A stretch of DNA of 8,252 bases from Flavobacteriales bacterium UBA2619. Lineage in GTDB: Bacteria; Bacteroidota; Bacteroidia; Flavobacteriales_D; Sanyastnellaceae. Shown piece after piece: positions 1 through 7,248 of this stretch; positions within the stretch are counted from its first letter, which is position 1, and every line of letters begins with the position of its first letter. The position numbers were made by a program, and so were the translations under genes. Location: NCBI GenBank assembly GCA_002339135.1, contig DDJR01000043.1:1-8252 (forward strand). The letters run 5' to 3'. A model generated the notes under the pieces. That model was not told the origin of the DNA. It made no database searches and saw only the letters and a program-made list of their open reading frames with translations.

Positions 1-980
1 TTGAAACAAATTTTCTTGTAAGAAGGGCCAGATTGAAGTTTGAAGGTGTTGCTGTCAATCCGAAATTCCAATATAAAGTTGAGTTGGGGTTGTCAAATAG
101 GGATCATGGAAGTCCTTTGCCTCAAACGAAGAATTCGGCAAGGATCATTTTAGATGCAGTAGGTAAATATGAAATCGCTTCAAATACACATTTGTGGTTT
201 GGGCAGACGAAACTTCCTGGAAACAGAGAGCGTGTGATCAGTTCGTCAAAACTTCAATTTGTGGATAGATCCCTGTTGAATTCTAATTACAATATCGATC
301 GTGATATGGGAATACAGCTTCATCAAAAGTTTCAGATTGGAACCATGAAGGCAAAAGCAATTGTTTCTGTCTCTCAAGGTGAGGGAAGAAATATCACATC
401 TGGCAATGATGGAGGATTTGATTATACAGCAAGAGTTGAGCTTCTTCCACTGGGGTCTTTCACAAGTAAGGGAGATTATTTCGGGTCAGATATAAAGAGA
501 GAACCCAAGCCCAAGTTGGCACTCGGTTTTTCATACGATTATCATGACAACGCTTCTAGATCAAGAGGGAATACGGGGTCTTTTTTAAGTCAAACAAGAA
601 CGCTGTCTACCGTGTTTGCCGACCTGATGTTTAAATTTCAAGGCTACTCGGTGATGGTCGAGTATGCTATGAAATCATCTGACGAAAGTCCAGTTTTTAT
701 AGATGATGTAGATGGCCTAGTGTATCATTTTGTTACTGGATCTGCCTTGAATCTTCAGGCTGGATATCTCTTGCCAAGTGATTGGGAATTGGCTGCGAGA
801 TTTACATCAGTAACTCCAGAAGATGTCCTCGCACAAGAGGATATTTGTATGTATACTCTAGGAATATCAAAATATATTGACGGTCACAATTTGAAGGTGC
901 AGGCAGATTTCTCAACGATTCTAGAAGGGGAGATGGAAGACACTTACTTAGCTCGCTTGCAGTTAGAGTTGTCCTTTTAA
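1..980 (+). CDS. Phosphate-selective porin O/P family outer-membrane protein, 5'-truncated by the window edge
   Basis: Outer-membrane beta-barrel of the porin O/P type, expected to pass phosphate or other small anions or solutes. The frame is open from base 3 to the TAA at 978-980 and gives 325 visible residues. A TTG at 33 could be read as a start, but the in-frame codons before it already encode family sequence (RRARLKFEG), so the true start lies left of the window. Family-like stretches follow: VELGLSNRDHG, then FGQTKLPGNRERVISS and LQFVDRSLLNSNYNIDRDMG. The rest is alternating polar/hydrophobic strand sequence. The last residues, LARLQLELSF, end in the terminal phenylalanine typical of barrels recognised by the BAM machinery. 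Full-length members are usually around 400 residues, so roughly a fifth, with the signal peptide, is missing. The phosphate specificity is inherited from the family name and is not shown here. Confidence 0.88.
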   Translation, partial: ETNFLVRRARLKFEGVAVNPKFQYKVELGLSNRDHGSPLPQTKNSARIILDAVGKYEIASNTHLWFGQTKLPGNRERVISSSKLQFVDRSLLNSNYNIDRDMGIQLHQKFQIGTMKAKAIVSVSQGEGRNITSGNDGGFDYTARVELLPLGSFTSKGDYFGSDIKREPKPKLALGFSYDYHDNASRSRGNTGSFLSQTRTLSTVFADLMFKFQGYSVMVEYAMKSSDESPVFIDDVDGLVYHFVTGSALNLQAGYLLPSDWELAARFTSVTPEDVLAQEDICMYTLGISKYIDGHNLKVQADFSTILEGEMEDTYLARLQLELSF

Positions 981-998
981 CTTCAAGCTGCTCATGGG

Positions 999-1631
999 CT
1001 AATATCTGATCACGTCAGTAGGTGGGGAGAGTTGGAACAATTCAACAAAACCTCTGGCATCTACAACAGTTCTTCCTTTGTTAATTTTGAAGGCATTGGC
1101 ATATTCACCACTTCGTCGGAAGTCGTTGTCTGTTAATGTGGTGACTGAGGTTGCAAGTACTCTGTAGGATGTATCTCCGTACTTTATGTTGGCTTCTAGG
1201 GGCATATTTGTGCCGGGCCAGCCAGCCGGAGGAGGTCCCAAAGAAGGTGAACACCAATTGTTTTCTCCACAAGAAATGCAACGCATGCCAGCAATCTCTC
1301 TTTCCCCTGAGTCGATGATGAGTTTTGAGTTGTTCGGATTTTCTTCAAGTAATTTCGGCATCGGTCCAGTCAATGCGACTTGTGTTCCGAAAAAGGTAAA
1401 TTGATTTACGCTTCCTAGCGTCTCGCCTAAAAGAAGAAAGGATTGGGTTTTCCCACTTTCCGAGTGTTCCGTAATTTTAAATGTTCCGGCATGTGAAATC
1501 ACTTCGACTTTGGAAGGCGAAAAGCCATTTTCATGTGAGGGAACACAAGAAAAAGAGATTGAAAATGAAGTTATTTGTGCCGCAATTTCTACTGTAAATA
1601 AAACCGCGACTACCATGAAAAAACATTTCAT
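999..1631 (-). CDS. Secreted cysteine-containing protein of unknown function
   Basis: 210 residues; I do not recognise the family. Residues 1-19 look like a signal peptide: Lys2, a hydrophobic run FFMVVAVLFTV, then EIAAQ, a common cleavage context in Bacteroidota. There is no lipobox, so a soluble periplasmic or secreted protein is more likely than a lipoprotein. The predicted mature chain has four cysteines: Cys29 and a cluster at 118, 121 and 127 in RCISCGENNWCS. A proline-rich turn, PPPAGWPGTN, follows at about 133-142. The cluster could form disulfides or bind a metal, but nothing decides between them. The ATG lies 6 bp downstream of the E1 alpha/beta stop on the same strand, so the two are probably co-transcribed. 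No clear Shine-Dalgarno sequence is visible in the bases before the ATG. The gene converges on the porin gene with 18 bp between the stops. Confidence 0.72.
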   Translation of the reverse strand: MKCFFMVVAVLFTVEIAAQITSFSISFSCVPSHENGFSPSKVEVISHAGTFKITEHSESGKTQSFLLLGETLGSVNQFTFFGTQVALTGPMPKLLEENPNNSKLIIDSGEREIAGMRCISCGENNWCSPSLGPPPAGWPGTNMPLEANIKYGDTSYRVLATSVTTLTDNDFRRSGEYANAFKINKGRTVVDARGFVELFQLSPPTDVIRY

Positions 1632-1637
1632 AATGAT

Positions 1638-3701
1638 CTAGAATTTAAGAAGTTTGGCTATTCGCTTTGCCACCTTGTCTGCGTTCGGGAGATAGGCTTT
1701 CTCCATACTTTCATTCAACGGAACAGCGGGCAAATCTGCACTTCCGATGAGGTCAGGCGCAGCATCTAAATACTCGAAACATTCCTTTGCGATTCTGCCC
1801 GTAAGAGCTTGGGCGAATGTGTTGTTTTCGGGTTCTTCTGTTACAACGATGCAACGATTTGTTCGCTTGATGCTTTTCGAAATGGTGTCGAAATCCACAG
1901 GTGCGATCGTCCTTAGATCCACTATTTCTATTGCGCCAGGAAATTGTTTTGCTGCTTCTAGAGCCCAATAGACTCCTCTTCCGTAGGTGATTAATGTGCA
2001 AGCTATTTTCTCTGAAGCGTGGGTTACAACTCGTGCTTTGCCTAAGGGCACGATATAATCTTCTGAGGGTTCGATGCATTTTGCAGTTTCCGTGCCTGGA
2101 ACTTTTGACCAGTATAAGCCTTTGTGCTCAAGCACAATGACCGGGTTGGGGTCGTAATAAGCAGCTTTTAAAAGTCCTTTTAAATCTGCTCCATTGGAGG
2201 GGTATGCCACTTTTATGCCCCTGATGTTGGAAAGGACAGACTCTATCGATGAACTGTGATAAGGTCCTCCGGACCCATAAGCGCCAACAGGCACTCGGAT
2301 CAGTGAGTGAACAGGCCATTGGCCGTTTGACAAGAAAAAAGATTTTGAGAGCTCAGAAAAGAGTTGGTTGAGTCCTGGCCAGAGGTAGTCTGCGAATTGT
2401 ACTTCGACAATGGGCCTGAGTCCTGTACATGACATTCCAAGTGTGGATCCAACAATAAAAGCCTCTTGTATTGGCGTGTTAAAGACTCTGTCTTCACCGA
2501 ATTTATCGCCAAGCTTTGCAGCTTCCCGAAAAACACCCCCCAAGCGTTTTCCAACATCTTGACCATAAAGTAAAGATTCTGGGTGCTTCGACATAATCTC
2601 CTGCATGGCATGAAGAGCGCAGTCTACCATCAGGGTGAGTTCTCCTCCTTCAGGTTCACGAACGCCTTTTTCTTCATTGATCTCTGTTGGTGCAAAACGA
2701 TGGGCTAGCAAATCTTCAAATACAGGTTCTTCAGCATTGCGAGCGTTGTCAAAGGCTTCATTTACCTCTGCATCTATTTCAGCTTTGAGAAGTGTTATCT
2801 CAGAAGCGTCTAGAAGATTTGATTCCTGAAGATACTTTTCAATACGTGGAAGGGGATCTCGCTGGTTGGCTTCTTCTAGGTCGTCTCGGTAGAATTCTCT
2901 TCTAACGCCTGAGGTGTGGTGACCTAAAAGAGGCACTGTCGCGTGTATCAGGAAGGGCCGGCGTTCTTGTCTTACCAAATCAAAAACTTCATCCATGAGT
3001 TTCATGCAAGCTGGTAAATCTGTCCCGTCCACTTGGCGTACCTCTATGGGTGGAAACCCTGCGGCCATGGTGGTGGCATCTCCAAATCGAATTTCCCGAG
3101 CGTGAGCTGAAATGTCCCATTCATTGTCCTGTATAAGCCAAATCACGGGTAATTTTTTGAGAGCAGACATATAAAGCGCTTCGCTTACTTCACCTTCAGT
3201 AGTTGCTGCATCTCCTATAGAACACATGACAACTGGTGCTTCACCTAGTGCCGGCGTGTCAAGGCCCAATTTTTCCCTGTGCTGAATACCCATTGCCACA
3301 CCGGCAGCAGGAATGGCTTGCATTCCAGTCGCTGAACTTTGGTGTGGTATTTTTGCAAGGTCCTCACGGTTAAGTGATGGGTGGCTGTAATAAGTTCTTC
3401 CACCTGAAAACGGATCATTTCGTTTTGCGAAAAGTTGTAGCATCAGTTCCTCGGGCTTCAATCCCATTGCAAGCAACATGCTGTCATCACGGTAATAGCA
3501 ACTCAACCAATCTTGTTTCCTCAGCAATGAACCAGCTGCAACTTGAATGGCTTCGTGTCCATTCGAACATGCATGAACATATTTTGAAGTCAGTTTTGCG
3601 TGTTCTTCATACAAGTCAGACATGCTTCGGGCGGTTCGCATTGTTCGGTAAGCTGCGAGAAGTTTATCTGTGGATATTGAAGTGGTAGAGTGTTGCGCCA
3701 T
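1638..3701 (-). CDS. 2-oxoacid dehydrogenase E1 component, alpha and beta subunits fused
   Basis: Cytoplasmic thiamine-diphosphate enzyme that decarboxylates a 2-oxoacid and passes the acyl group to the lipoyl domain of an E2 partner. The likely substrate is a branched-chain 2-oxoacid, as in 2-oxoisovalerate dehydrogenase. Residues ~10-340 are E1 alpha: GHEA at 48-51, YYRDD at 69-73, and the ThDP/Mg motif starting GDA at 163 and ending QDN at 191-193, with the same spacing as the classic GDG...NN. HH at 261-262 matches the active-site histidine loop. Residues ~352-687 are E1 beta: NTPIQEAF at 408-415 carries the glutamate (E413) that activates the cofactor. GGPYHSSS follows at 478-485 and LRTIAPVD at 596-603. 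The C-terminal GSADLPAVPLNESMEKAYLP is the usual ending. Single-chain alpha/beta E1 proteins of about 660-690 residues are common in Bacteroidota, so the fusion and length are normal. No E2 or E3 gene is in the window. The precise substrate is not determinable from sequence alone. Confidence 0.93.
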   Translation of the reverse strand: MAQHSTTSISTDKLLAAYRTMRTARSMSDLYEEHAKLTSKYVHACSNGHEAIQVAAGSLLRKQDWLSCYYRDDSMLLAMGLKPEELMLQLFAKRNDPFSGGRTYYSHPSLNREDLAKIPHQSSATGMQAIPAAGVAMGIQHREKLGLDTPALGEAPVVMCSIGDAATTEGEVSEALYMSALKKLPVIWLIQDNEWDISAHAREIRFGDATTMAAGFPPIEVRQVDGTDLPACMKLMDEVFDLVRQERRPFLIHATVPLLGHHTSGVRREFYRDDLEEANQRDPLPRIEKYLQESNLLDASEITLLKAEIDAEVNEAFDNARNAEEPVFEDLLAHRFAPTEINEEKGVREPEGGELTLMVDCALHAMQEIMSKHPESLLYGQDVGKRLGGVFREAAKLGDKFGEDRVFNTPIQEAFIVGSTLGMSCTGLRPIVEVQFADYLWPGLNQLFSELSKSFFLSNGQWPVHSLIRVPVGAYGSGGPYHSSSIESVLSNIRGIKVAYPSNGADLKGLLKAAYYDPNPVIVLEHKGLYWSKVPGTETAKCIEPSEDYIVPLGKARVVTHASEKIACTLITYGRGVYWALEAAKQFPGAIEIVDLRTIAPVDFDTISKSIKRTNRCIVVTEEPENNTFAQALTGRIAKECFEYLDAAPDLIGSADLPAVPLNESMEKAYLPNADKVAKRIAKLLKF

Positions 3702-3706
3702 CCTAG

Positions 3707-3714
3707 CAAAGGTA
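3707..3714 (-). promoter_or_regulatory. Candidate -7 element (TACCTTTG) for the E1 alpha/beta gene
   Basis: On the minus strand these bases read TACCTTTG, an exact match to the Bacteroidota -7 consensus TAnnTTTG. Only 5 nt (CTAGG) separate it from the ATG, which would place transcription initiation at or next to the start codon and give a leaderless or nearly leaderless mRNA. I see no TTG at the usual 17-23 nt upstream spacing, which lowers confidence. Confidence 0.4.
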
Positions 3715-3717
3715 CGT

Positions 3718-3725
3718 TACCTTCG
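3718..3725 (+). promoter_or_regulatory. Candidate -7 element (TACCTTCG) for the dapF-lnb operon
   Basis: Reads TACCTTCG, one mismatch from TAnnTTTG. It lies 4 nt (AGGC) before the ATG at 3730, again implying little or no leader. A TTG at 3693-3695, inside the opposing E1 gene, lies 22 nt upstream, within the spacing described for Flavobacterium -33 elements. The promoter call rests on motif resemblance only. Confidence 0.35.
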
Positions 3726-3729
3726 AGGC

Positions 3730-5700
3730 ATGAGTGATGCCTTACAAATTGAATTCCAAAAGTGGGAAGGAACTGGTAATACGTTCATGATTGTGAATGG
3801 ATTGAAGCTTTCTGGGAGTCGAGATTTGACCAAGCTGGACGATGCTTTTGTAAAGGATGTATGTTGTCAGCAAAACTGTGATGGCTTCATTGTTATCTGT
3901 GAATCATCTGTTGACGAAGCTGACCTCAAGTGTGATTACAGAAATTCAGATGGTTCGCGCTCATTTTGTGGAAATGGAACAAGGGCATCTTTTGTTTATG
4001 CTCGCAGTGAAGGTCTGGTTGGAGATAGCGCAGTTTTTGAAGCATGTGATGGTCTTCACAGTGTAAGGCATCATACTGAAAAGGATGTTCCTAGTGTTAA
4101 ATTTAGACCTATTGTCGGTCCTGAGTTGGTAAACTCGAAGGACTTCTTTCTCGATTCAGGTTCTCCACACTATGTTCATTTGGTGAAAGATTTTGACGAA
4201 CTGTGCGAGATTGATATTGATGCTTTTGGTCGTAAAATCAGGTACAGCGATGCTTATTCAGATCAAGGAGGTGTGAACGTAAATGCGCTTTGCACGGTTG
4301 AAGATGGGCTGGCTTTGAGGACGTATGAGAGAGGCGTAGAGGCTGAGACTCAGGCCTGCGGAACCGGAGCTGTAGCTGCTTCAATTGTTGATTATTCGCT
4401 CAATGGTGGTGTCCCCAAGAGGACAGTTCATATGCCAGGAGGCAAGTTGTTTGTAGAATTTATTGAAGATGGCAAAGGGGGGTATAAAAACGTTTGGCTT
4501 TCTGGTGCTGCAAGTCAGTTGTCTCGAGGGATAATTGGTGCCTTGAGTCTCTTTTTACTTTGGTTTTGTTCTCCAATTTCTATTCAAGCAAATTGGTATG
4601 AAAGCTTAGGTAAAGATACAGAAGTCAGTATTTTAACTTCTTCTCCTGGGGATGACGCCTACTCTATTTTCGGTCATGCAGCTGTTCGCATTTACGATCC
4701 TGCTCAAGTGCCTATCGTTGATTGGGTATTTAACTACGGAACGTTCTCTTTCAGCGAAGATTTTTATTACAATTTTATGATTGGCAGGTTGGATTATCAT
4801 ATTTCAGCATTGCCATTTTATCAGTTTCAAACCCAATATTTAAAGGAGGGAAGAGGTGTGAAGGAGCAGAAGCTTAATCTAACTCCATTACAAGTTAAAC
4901 AAGTAGCAGAATATCTTGCCTGGAATCTTCAAGAGGAGAATGCCGTTTACAGCTACGACTTTTTCAGAGATAACTGTGCAACCAGGCTGATTTATCTGTT
5001 GCAAGAATCTTTAGGCAAATCCTTTGAGGCAAACTGTGTAGGAAGTGGTAGAACATTCAGAGATGGGTTGCAGCCCTATATGTCTGGGGTTCCATGGACA
5101 GCATTCGGTATTAATTTTCTTTTGGGACCTAAATCTGACCAGATGATGCCGCCCTGTGGTGATGCCTTCATTCCCGATGATTTGTCGATGGCTTTAAGTC
5201 AGATGACAGTTGATGGAATTCCTATGTTGCTGATCAAGGGTGAAAGTTTTGTTGTTTTTGATGAAGGATCTTGGTTGCCTGAATCTGTGTTAGAGATACC
5301 TTCTGTCGTGATGATCTTGCTTGCCTTCATGTTGCTTTTTTTGATACTTATGAAAAAAGAGAGATGGTGGTTTACTAAAACTTTAAGAGCTGTGGTCGCT
5401 GTTTCTTCTTCGTTGCTTGGATTGCTCCTGCTTTGTATGTGGTTTTTCACAAATCACACGGATACATGGGCAAACATGAATCTGATCTGGACGCTACCTG
5501 CTTTGGTTTACTTTATCCCCATTTCCTCAGGGTTGAAGAAAACATCTGGAAAGATTGCTTCTATAGTGTGCTTGTCATACCTGGTTTTTAGTGTATTTGA
5601 ACTTCAATTTGCATCACTTGCTTTGAGATGCGCTTGTATCGCCGTATTTTTGACAATCCTACCCTTCAGGAAAGAATTTAACTTAATTAAAAATGATTAA
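3730..5700 (+). CDS. dapF: Fusion of diaminopimelate epimerase (DapF) with a DUF4105/Lnb-type lipoprotein N-acyltransferase-like membrane protein
   Basis: A 656-residue chain. Residues 1-267 are DapF, which converts LL- to meso-diaminopimelate for peptidoglycan and lysine. They carry GTGN at 14-17, catalytic Cys80 in CGNG, GSPH at 144-147, ERG at 200-202 and catalytic Cys210 in ACGTG; VWLSGAASQLSRG (255-267) matches the usual DapF ending. Residues 268-287 are a hydrophobic, signal-peptide-like segment ending SIQA. Residues 288 to ~510 are the DUF4105 (Lnb N-terminal periplasmic) domain, with SPGDDAYSIFGHAAVRI (His316), FNYGTF, YLKEGRGVKEQ and YDFFRDNCATR (Asn415, Cys416). Residues ~522-646 hold about five transmembrane helices. 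From memory, DUF4105 proteins include the Bacteroides lipoprotein N-acyltransferase Lnb, whose Cys and His are catalytic. The ATG at 3730 is preferred to an in-frame GTG at 3670, which would overlap the divergent E1 gene and add non-family sequence. The gene overlaps the next one by 8 nt. The fusion is unusual; see the junction entry. Confidence 0.87.
   Translation: MSDALQIEFQKWEGTGNTFMIVNGLKLSGSRDLTKLDDAFVKDVCCQQNCDGFIVICESSVDEADLKCDYRNSDGSRSFCGNGTRASFVYARSEGLVGDSAVFEACDGLHSVRHHTEKDVPSVKFRPIVGPELVNSKDFFLDSGSPHYVHLVKDFDELCEIDIDAFGRKIRYSDAYSDQGGVNVNALCTVEDGLALRTYERGVEAETQACGTGAVAASIVDYSLNGGVPKRTVHMPGGKLFVEFIEDGKGGYKNVWLSGAASQLSRGIIGALSLFLLWFCSPISIQANWYESLGKDTEVSILTSSPGDDAYSIFGHAAVRIYDPAQVPIVDWVFNYGTFSFSEDFYYNFMIGRLDYHISALPFYQFQTQYLKEGRGVKEQKLNLTPLQVKQVAEYLAWNLQEENAVYSYDFFRDNCATRLIYLLQESLGKSFEANCVGSGRTFRDGLQPYMSGVPWTAFGINFLLGPKSDQMMPPCGDAFIPDDLSMALSQMTVDGIPMLLIKGESFVVFDEGSWLPESVLEIPSVVMILLAFMLLFLILMKKERWWFTKTLRAVVAVSSSLLGLLLLCMWFFTNHTDTWANMNLIWTLPALVYFIPISSGLKKTSGKIASIVCLSYLVFSVFELQFASLALRCACIAVFLTILPFRKEFNLIKND
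4519..4590 (+). other. DapF / Lnb junction with an embedded signal-peptide-like segment
   Basis: The frame passes from the end of DapF directly into the export segment of the DUF4105 domain with no linker. TTG at 4519 (Leu264) could start a separate Lnb-like protein whose first residues, MSRGIIGALSLFLLWF, would be a good signal peptide: one arginine, a hydrophobic core, then SIQA as a possible cleavage site. There is no in-frame ATG here; the first methionine in the second domain is residue 350, well inside the fold. CGA at 4525-4527 (Arg266) is one transition from TGA at exactly the position where a normal DapF would stop. The sequence alone cannot separate a true fusion, a coupled start at TTG, or a single base error. 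Confidence 0.6.
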
Positions 5701-7246
5701 AATAAAACTCTCTTTAGTTCTATTGTCTTTAGCTGCATTGTTTGTAAGCTGTGAGGACAGAGAGACCTTGAGTTGGAATACAGAGATTTCTCTCCCTTTG
5801 GTGGATGACAATATTACTTGGTCTTCGTCATTTCCAGATTCATTGCTTGAGTTAGGTGAGGGAGGCGAACCAGCTAGAATGTTATATAAAATTCCTTTCG
5901 GTGAATTTTCTGCAGATTATTTACCAACGCTTCCAGACACTTTAATTGAGGAGAATATGGCGATGGAAGGCAATTTGCCATTTGAAGTACCTGTGCCTTT
6001 GGGTGATTTGTTTATCAATGAAACCGATGAGATATTTTTCACAAGTTTTGGTGAAAATTCTGATGCATATTTAAAGGAAATCACTCTCAGTTCTGGATCA
6101 ATGAGGTTGTCTGTAGAAAGTTCCGTGGAAGGAATTTTAGACATGGCGTATTATTTAAACAGTGTTACTGTTGATGGTGTGATTTCTGGCATTGAGTTGG
6201 CAGTTCCAGCAGCTGAAGATGGTCAGAGTGGCTTTGCAACGGAAACGATTGATTTAACGGGTGCAGTTTTTAATTTGTCAGGTGAAAATGGTTTGAGTGA
6301 AAACATCATGATATCGACCTTTACAACTACAGGATCGGTTTTAAATACTGATATTTTCTATCTGACACCTTCAGACAGTATGTTGGTTGAGATTGAACTT
6401 CTTGACCTTAAAATTGAAACGGCTAAAGGGTACTTTGGTCAAGTAGATATTGAATTTAATTCTGACGTGACCCTTTTAGACACAATTGCAATCCCTAACC
6501 CCATTCTTGATTTGGAAGGAGCGCGTGCAAAATTAACAATCGAAAACTACATAGGTGCTGAATTGAGATTGAAATTCGATGAAGTCTCTATGGACGGGCA
6601 ACAGTTAGTTCACCCTTCTATATTTGGCGCAAATGACATTGCAAGAGCTCATTGGAACGATGAGACGTTAATCAATCCCAGCAGTATTGAAATTGATTTG
6701 GGAGAAGCGGGTTCCAATGTCTTTGATTTAATCGAGACTCTTCCTACCGATGTCTCCATGTCAGGAAGAGTTCAGCTCAATCCTTTCGGAGATGTTTCAT
6801 TGGGGCATGATTATATCAACAATGCATTTCCACCGCAGTTGGACCTAGAATTAGAAATACCTTTTAAATTGGGACTTGATGGTGTTGTGTTGGACGAAAC
6901 GTACGTCATAGATCCGATGAATTTTCCAAAGTTTGATGGCAGTCTGTTGGTTGATCTCACAAGTACATTCCCCGTTGAGGTCTTAGCAGAAATTATCTAC
7001 ACGGTAAATGACGAGGAAGGCACTGTTGTGACCATGACGGGCAACATCGATGCTGGAAGTTCTTATCCAGAGGTGGGCAAACATGGGCTGTTGGTGATTC
7101 CCATGACTGAAGAGACGATCAGCCCTGGTGGAAGTGTGCATGTTAAGCTCATTGCAAGTACCGCTGGTGCAGTAACATTCACTGGGTACGAAAATGTCCG
7201 CGTCCAAGTTCGAATTGAAGGAACACAACTTATTGAAGTAGAGTAA
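5693..7246 (+). CDS. Predicted lipoprotein of unknown function, beta-rich
   Basis: 517 residues; I do not recognise a named family. The N-terminus is a lipoprotein signal: Lys3 and Lys5, a hydrophobic stretch LSLVLLSLAALFV, then Ser19-Cys20 as the lipidation site. The -3 and -2 residues (Phe, Val) are less usual than Leu-Ala. Cys20 is followed by the acidic EDRE, which resembles loosely the acidic signals that send Bacteroidota lipoproteins to the cell surface. The mature chain is acidic, contains no further cysteine, and is dominated by alternating strand-like sequence with many Asp-Ser, Asn-Pro and Gly turns, suggesting a large beta-sandwich or repetitive beta fold. No enzyme motif is visible. 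Its ATG overlaps the dapF-lnb stop by 8 nt, so translation is probably coupled, and the barrel gene starts 2 nt after its stop. The context suggests an outer-membrane lipoprotein working with the downstream barrel. Confidence 0.78.
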   Translation: MIKIKLSLVLLSLAALFVSCEDRETLSWNTEISLPLVDDNITWSSSFPDSLLELGEGGEPARMLYKIPFGEFSADYLPTLPDTLIEENMAMEGNLPFEVPVPLGDLFINETDEIFFTSFGENSDAYLKEITLSSGSMRLSVESSVEGILDMAYYLNSVTVDGVISGIELAVPAAEDGQSGFATETIDLTGAVFNLSGENGLSENIMISTFTTTGSVLNTDIFYLTPSDSMLVEIELLDLKIETAKGYFGQVDIEFNSDVTLLDTIAIPNPILDLEGARAKLTIENYIGAELRLKFDEVSMDGQQLVHPSIFGANDIARAHWNDETLINPSSIEIDLGEAGSNVFDLIETLPTDVSMSGRVQLNPFGDVSLGHDYINNAFPPQLDLELEIPFKLGLDGVVLDETYVIDPMNFPKFDGSLLVDLTSTFPVEVLAEIIYTVNDEEGTVVTMTGNIDAGSSYPEVGKHGLLVIPMTEETISPGGSVHVKLIASTAGAVTFTGYENVRVQVRIEGTQLIEVE

Positions 7247-7248
7247 CA

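Larger units (their letters stand above)
3702..3729. promoter_or_regulatory. 28-bp divergent spacer with a 15-bp perfect-arm inverted repeat
   Basis: This is the only sequence between the E1 alpha/beta start (3701, minus) and the dapF-lnb start (3730, plus). Bases 3709-3723 form an inverted repeat with 6-bp arms, AAGGTA and TACCTT, around a CGT spacer. Each arm contributes to a TAnnTTTG-like -7 element on its own strand, so the symmetry may simply reflect two back-to-back promoters; a shared operator is the alternative. The spacer is too short for a normal leader on either side, so the promoters could instead sit inside the opposing genes. Confidence 0.5.

Noticed and set aside
33..35. TTG at 33 as the start of the porin gene
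   Set aside because: The in-frame codons from base 3 to 32 already encode conserved family sequence (RRAR before LKFEG), and no signal peptide follows the TTG; the gene simply begins outside the window.
1007..1019. Short imperfect inverted repeat CTGATCACGTCAG as a terminator
   Set aside because: The arms are only 4-5 bp with a wobble pair, there is no T-run, and it lies inside the 3' end of the orphan's coding sequence.
1186..1404. Plus-strand open frame of 72 codons opposite the secreted orphan
   Set aside because: The minus-strand frame has a signal peptide and operon spacing; this one has neither and is best explained as an antisense shadow.
2066..2081. The E1 alpha/beta fusion as a novel fusion
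   Set aside because: Single-chain alpha/beta E1 proteins of this length are widespread in Bacteroidota.
3123..3215. GDA...QDN replacing the classic GDG...NN thiamine-diphosphate motif as a sign of an inactive enzyme
   Set aside because: Spacing is preserved and, as I recall, the GDA/QDN form is the normal version in this Bacteroidota fused E1 family.
3374..3688. Plus-strand open frame of 104 codons opposite the E1 alpha region
   Set aside because: It lies wholly antisense to a well-supported gene, shows no domain or signal features, and its composition follows the opposite-strand codons.
3670..3729. GTG at 3670 as the start of dapF-lnb
   Set aside because: It would add 20 residues with no resemblance to DapF and overlap the start of the divergent E1 gene; the ATG at 3730 matches where DapF proteins begin.
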